DNA of 64,000 bases from Flavobacterium luteolum. Lineage in GTDB: Bacteria; Bacteroidota; Bacteroidia; Flavobacteriales; Flavobacteriaceae. How positions within the stretch are numbered: position 1 is the stretch's first letter; each line of letters opens with the position of its first letter. The stretch lies in assembly GCF_027111275.1 (NCBI RefSeq), contig NZ_CP114286.1, positions 4,574,501 through 4,638,500 of the forward strand. Reading direction: 5' to 3'. The translations under genes were made by a program, and so were the position numbers. Below, one piece after another: positions 60,454 to 64,000 of the stretch. Under the pieces are notes generated by a model that was not told the origin of the DNA, searched no databases, and saw only the letters and a program-made list of their open reading frames with translations.

Positions 60454-62100
60454 TTATTTTGTTGAGTTCTCCCAGCTGGTTACATATTCAATTAAAATTT
60501 TACGGATGTTTTTTCCAAGAATTAAGTAGCTATCTGTTGGAAGATTGGCAAGAGAAACTCTAATACTCCATTCGGGTCCCGCAAAACCGCCGCCATTTAA
60601 AAGTACAATAGCTGTTTTTTCTGCTAAACGGAATAAAATATCAACAGGTTCAAAGTTCTTTTTCAGCCAATTAGCAAAATCATCTCCATAAAAGTGTTTT
60701 GCAGCCACCATAATATCAATTTGAGAATAATATCCCGCACGCATCGGGTCTTCTAGAATAGGAACCTCTAATCCTTCCCATAACAGACTTAAACGTCTAT
60801 TGATAATAGATTGTGTAAGCGTTTTATAAACATCTTGAGTATCTAATAAACAAAATGCAGAGAAAAGCATCATTTGAAATTGCTGAGGCAAGGATAGTCC
60901 TGCTGTGTGGTTTAAAGCTACTTGACGGCTATCGGCAACAAGTCTGTCAATAAACTTGATTTTTTCTGGCTGTAATGTCAGAGAAGAATAACGATCGTGC
61001 AGTTCTTTTTTGTGAGCAGGACTTAAATTGGCAATTTTTTTATCGAAAATATTGTCCTGATGAATGGCAATTGTTCCTAGTCTCCAGCCTGTACAGCCAA
61101 AATATTTTGAGAATGAATATACTGTGATGGTATTTTGCGGAATAATAGCCATTAATGATCTAAAATTATTTACAAATGTGCCATAAACATCATCTGTAAT
61201 CACCATCAAACCTGGATTATGATTTTTTACAATATCAGCAATATAATTGAGTGTATCGGTACTCATTGCAGAGGATGGCGGATTGCTCGGATTTACCACA
61301 AAAGCCACTTTAACGGCTGGATCTTTAAGCTTATCTAACTCAGAATTTGGATATTGCCACGTATGAAAACCGTTTTCTCCAACGCCGCTTGCTTCTACAT
61401 AAACGACATCAAATTTGTATCGATCTAATTCTGGAATTTCAATATAAGGGGTAAAAGTAGGAGTAAGCAAGGCTATTTTATCACCACGTTCGGTAAGGTG
61501 ATTTTGCATAAGCGAATCAAAAATATAACACATTGCGGCAGTTCCGCCTTCAACAGCAAAAATATCATATTTGCCTTTGTCATTTCCTGCGCCACACATT
61601 TCTTGCACCAAATAGTCATGAACAATAATTTCTATCTGACTTAACATACGATCAGGGACAGGATAGTTAAATCCGATTACAGCTTCTATCCATTCACGAA
61701 TCCAAGCATCACCATCAAACTCATGTTTGTCTACACCATAATGATATGTTTTCCCTAAAAGGGATGCAGCAGGACTATCTTTATGTTTAGCCAAAAATGC
61801 TTCAAAACGTGAAGCCACACCACTTTTATTTTGTACAATTCCTGCTAGAATGCCTTGTTCTTCCATAACATTACGACATTCTTCTAATGCAAATTGTCCG
61901 AATAGGAAAAAAGCCTCTCTCGGAACTGTAGCAATCCAGTTTGGGTTTCCTCTTCCCGCATTAAGCGTTATCGCTGTCGATTTAAGCGCGCTTTCTTCTG
62001 CCAGATGAATTAATTCGTTTTTAATTTCAAATGGACTGAGGGTCTGAAGTGTTTTTTCTACCTCTCTTGATGTTTTTATTTTTGAAATATCAATTGCCAT
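60454..62100 (-). CDS. aspD: Aspartate 4-decarboxylase (bifunctional aminotransferase)
   Basis: This 548-residue PLP enzyme converts aspartate to alanine and CO2. It matches the longer AspD branch of class I aminotransferases (usual length about 530-550): LNAGRGNPNWIATVPREAFF, VVNPSNPPSSAMS, ITDDVYGTF, and the PLP Lys332 in SFSKYFGCTGWRLG. The final part has NGGGFAGPEWSIRVSLANL, including the substrate-binding Arg. It is between aspT (35 bp upstream) and ansB (28 bp downstream), an arrangement that defines the aspartate-alanine pathway. Confidence 0.95.
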   Translation of the reverse strand: MAIDISKIKTSREVEKTLQTLSPFEIKNELIHLAEESALKSTAITLNAGRGNPNWIATVPREAFFLFGQFALEECRNVMEEQGILAGIVQNKSGVASRFEAFLAKHKDSPAASLLGKTYHYGVDKHEFDGDAWIREWIEAVIGFNYPVPDRMLSQIEIIVHDYLVQEMCGAGNDKGKYDIFAVEGGTAAMCYIFDSLMQNHLTERGDKIALLTPTFTPYIEIPELDRYKFDVVYVEASGVGENGFHTWQYPNSELDKLKDPAVKVAFVVNPSNPPSSAMSTDTLNYIADIVKNHNPGLMVITDDVYGTFVNNFRSLMAIIPQNTITVYSFSKYFGCTGWRLGTIAIHQDNIFDKKIANLSPAHKKELHDRYSSLTLQPEKIKFIDRLVADSRQVALNHTAGLSLPQQFQMMLFSAFCLLDTQDVYKTLTQSIINRRLSLLWEGLEVPILEDPMRAGYYSQIDIMVAAKHFYGDDFANWLKKNFEPVDILFRLAEKTAIVLLNGGGFAGPEWSIRVSLANLPTDSYLILGKNIRKILIEYVTSWENSTK

Positions 62101-62135
62101 AACTAAAATGTTTAGAGATTATATAAAAAATTCGA

Positions 62136-63830
62136 CTAACTCATGATTAAAATAATGACGACGCCCCATATAATGAGCAGCGTGTTCCCGACGGCATAGG
62201 TCACAGTATAACCCAATGCAGGGGTTTTGCTTTTTACAGCATCTTGTAAAGCTCCCAAGGCCGCGGTAGTAGTTCTTGCTCCAGCAGCACATCCTAAAGT
62301 TATAATAGGATGGAATTTGAAAATATATCTTCCGATAAAAAGTGCTAGGATTAACGGAATAGCGGTTGCCGCTGCACCTGCAATGAAAAGTCCCCAGCCA
62401 GCTTCTTGAAAACCTACAATAAAACTCGGTCCCGCTGTAATACCCACAACTGCTATAAAAATATTTAGACCAACATTATTCATAATCCACAAAGCAGGTT
62501 CCGGAATTCGTCCAAAAGTAGGATGCTGACCTCTTAGCCACCCGAAGAAAAGCCCAGATATTAAGGCACCTCCACTAGTACTAAGGCTTATTGGAACTCC
62601 GCCAACTTTAATAGTCAGTGCGCCAAGCAATCCTCCCAATACAATTCCTAAACCTACAAAAGCCATATCTGTAGTATTTGTAGGGCGGTCAGGATATCCA
62701 ATATGTGTTGCTACTTGATCTACATCTCGTTTAATGCCAATAAGTTCGATCATATCTCCTTTTTGAAGAACAGTATTGGGTAATATAGGCATCTGAATCC
62801 CTGATCGTTTTAGAGATCTTACCACAACACCATGCATATATTTTAAATGACGTAAATCGGCAATAGTTTTGTTTATGACTTCTTTTTTTACAATTAATAT
62901 GCTTAATACTTCTACAGGAAAATTAAGAAGTTCGATATCCAGAACTTCTTTTTCATTCACCGCAACATAGTTCATCATGTATTCTCTTCTTCCACCTAAA
63001 GCAACAACATCATTTTCTTTAATTACAAATTCTGGAGTAGCATCTATAATTTCTTTTCCTCTTCGAATTCGCTGTATAAATAAACGTCTGTTATTTCTTT
63101 CCAGCTCGTTTTCAACTTCTGCAACTGTTTTGTTGTTCGCATAAGAGTGACCAGAAATTTGGTAAGCATTATATATTACACGATCATAAGCAGAGGCAAT
63201 ACTTGGATCATCTCCTATGGCGTCTCCTCCAAGCTGAATCTCAAGTTCTTTTGCTTTTTCTACTAAATTACCACCAAGTAATTTTGGACCGATAGAAGCC
63301 AATAGCCAAGCAGAACCTGCTGTTCCGAAAATATAGGTTACAGCGTAAGCAACGGGAATTTTATTAATTAAAGCCGTTTTCTGATCGGCCGGAATATTTA
63401 ACTGATTGATCGTGTCTGATGCAACACCAATTACAGCAGATATGGTTTGAGAACCCGCAAGCATACCAGAGGTTAATCCCATATCGTAGCCCATAATTTT
63501 GCCTATTAGATAGGGACATATTAAACATAGGATACATACTATAGCTGCGTAAAACATTTGAGGCAGCCCATCTTTTTTTAAACCTCCAAAAAATTGAGGT
63601 CCAACGCTATATCCTACAGCAAAAAGAAACATGAGAAAAAAGACCGATTTTACATTGGGAGAAATCACAATGTCTAATTGTCCGACTAAGACTCCCACAA
63701 GCAAAACACTGGTAACAGTTCCTAGAGAAAAGCTTCCTATTTTAAATTTTCCGATAAAATAGCCTAATGATAGTGTGAGAAAAACTGCCAGTTCGGGATA
63801 ATCTTTTAATGTAGTAATAATCCAATCCAT
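62136..63830 (-). CDS. aspT: Aspartate:alanine antiporter
   Basis: This 564-residue transporter exchanges aspartate for alanine; with intracellular decarboxylation this is electrogenic and yields proton-motive force. It has the YidE/AspT layout: five hydrophobic helices with [18 protein letters not shown] (about 10-190), a large cytoplasmic middle with two TrkA_C-like domains (about 205-375), and a second set of helices (about 380-564) with [21 protein letters not shown] and [19 protein letters not shown]. It is the first gene of the operon, with a -7 box at 63939-63946. Confidence 0.94.
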   Translation of the reverse strand: MDWIITTLKDYPELAVFLTLSLGYFIGKFKIGSFSLGTVTSVLLVGVLVGQLDIVISPNVKSVFFLMFLFAVGYSVGPQFFGGLKKDGLPQMFYAAIVCILCLICPYLIGKIMGYDMGLTSGMLAGSQTISAVIGVASDTINQLNIPADQKTALINKIPVAYAVTYIFGTAGSAWLLASIGPKLLGGNLVEKAKELEIQLGGDAIGDDPSIASAYDRVIYNAYQISGHSYANNKTVAEVENELERNNRRLFIQRIRRGKEIIDATPEFVIKENDVVALGGRREYMMNYVAVNEKEVLDIELLNFPVEVLSILIVKKEVINKTIADLRHLKYMHGVVVRSLKRSGIQMPILPNTVLQKGDMIELIGIKRDVDQVATHIGYPDRPTNTTDMAFVGLGIVLGGLLGALTIKVGGVPISLSTSGGALISGLFFGWLRGQHPTFGRIPEPALWIMNNVGLNIFIAVVGITAGPSFIVGFQEAGWGLFIAGAAATAIPLILALFIGRYIFKFHPIITLGCAAGARTTTAALGALQDAVKSKTPALGYTVTYAVGNTLLIIWGVVIILIMS

Positions 63831-63938
63831 AATTATTTGTTTTTTAGTTTAGATATATCAATAATTGATTATGAAAATCGATAGGAGCAGGAAGAAGATA
63901 AAGGGAGGGCTTGTAAAACAGATTTTTTTTACGTCGTT

Positions 63939-63946
63939 CAAATATA
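63939..63946 (-). promoter_or_regulatory. Putative -7 box of aspT operon
   Basis: The minus strand reads TATATTTG, a full TAnnTTTG match, about 110 bp upstream of the aspT ATG. A TTTG lies 24 bp further upstream (63971-63974), slightly far for a -33 box. Nothing else is visible in 63831-64000. Confidence 0.45.
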
Positions 63947-64000
63947 GGTCACAAACTGAGAATAATTGTACAAATTGAAAGACGGAGATGTTCCATTTTA

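Overview
The window reads as chromosomal DNA of a Flavobacterium-like member of the Bacteroidetes. Supporting signs are low G+C content, SusC/SusD and TonB-receptor genes, LytS/LytTR two-component pairs, a TPR-histidine kinase, near-absence of Shine-Dalgarno sequences, and Bacteroidetes-type -7 boxes (TAnnTTTG), one with a TTTG -33 box 19 bp upstream. No tRNA, rRNA, CRISPR array, transposase or phage gene was seen. Several families of short intergenic repeats occur.

Layout. 0.2-7.6 kb: two LytS-type kinase / LytTR regulator pairs, a DoxX protein, a universal stress protein and a second-type FabH with a long leader. 8.1-13.9 kb: a complete tripartite RND efflux operon. 13.9-16.1 kb: small accessory island with an HTH protein, a membrane protein and a NucS-like nuclease with a recombinase-like N-terminus. 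16.4-27.1 kb: mostly minus-strand stress/detoxification genes (ring-cleaving dioxygenase, MhqD-like hydrolase, cupin, GNAT, DUF1275, Dps, DoxX, amidohydrolase, porin, isochorismatase, alpha/beta hydrolase). Two promoters here share a TTAAyCTAGATTAA palindrome exactly 23 bp upstream of the -7 box.

27.6-33.5 kb: a copper-acquisition locus. It holds two small Cys-motif proteins, a Met/His-rich lipoprotein, an OprC/NosA-like TonB receptor with CxxxM and HxM motifs, MbnP and the di-heme MbnH. 33.7-38.9 kb: small and unknown genes plus an FAD monooxygenase with a DnaJ-like cysteine-rich head. 39.1-44.2 kb: a SusC/SusD pair behind a leader that encodes a nonapeptide-scale ORF (MKKRMCCR) whose Cys codons can pair with an arm of the following hairpin, suggesting cysteine-sensing attenuation.

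44.2-52.8 kb: a TPR-histidine kinase divergent from a sigma-54 activator, surrounded by three alpha/beta hydrolases and an MBL-fold hydrolase. Each of these four targets has a sigma-54-like -24/-12 element at the expected spacing, so this looks like a compact self-contained sigma-54 regulon. 53.2-58.0 kb: TolC-HlyD-ABC2-ABC2 exporter operon without an ATPase gene. 58.2-63.8 kb: an asparagine-to-alanine operon (AspT antiporter, aspartate 4-decarboxylase, periplasmic asparaginase, porin) expected to generate proton-motive force.

All functional calls rest on reading motifs by eye; no database search was possible.
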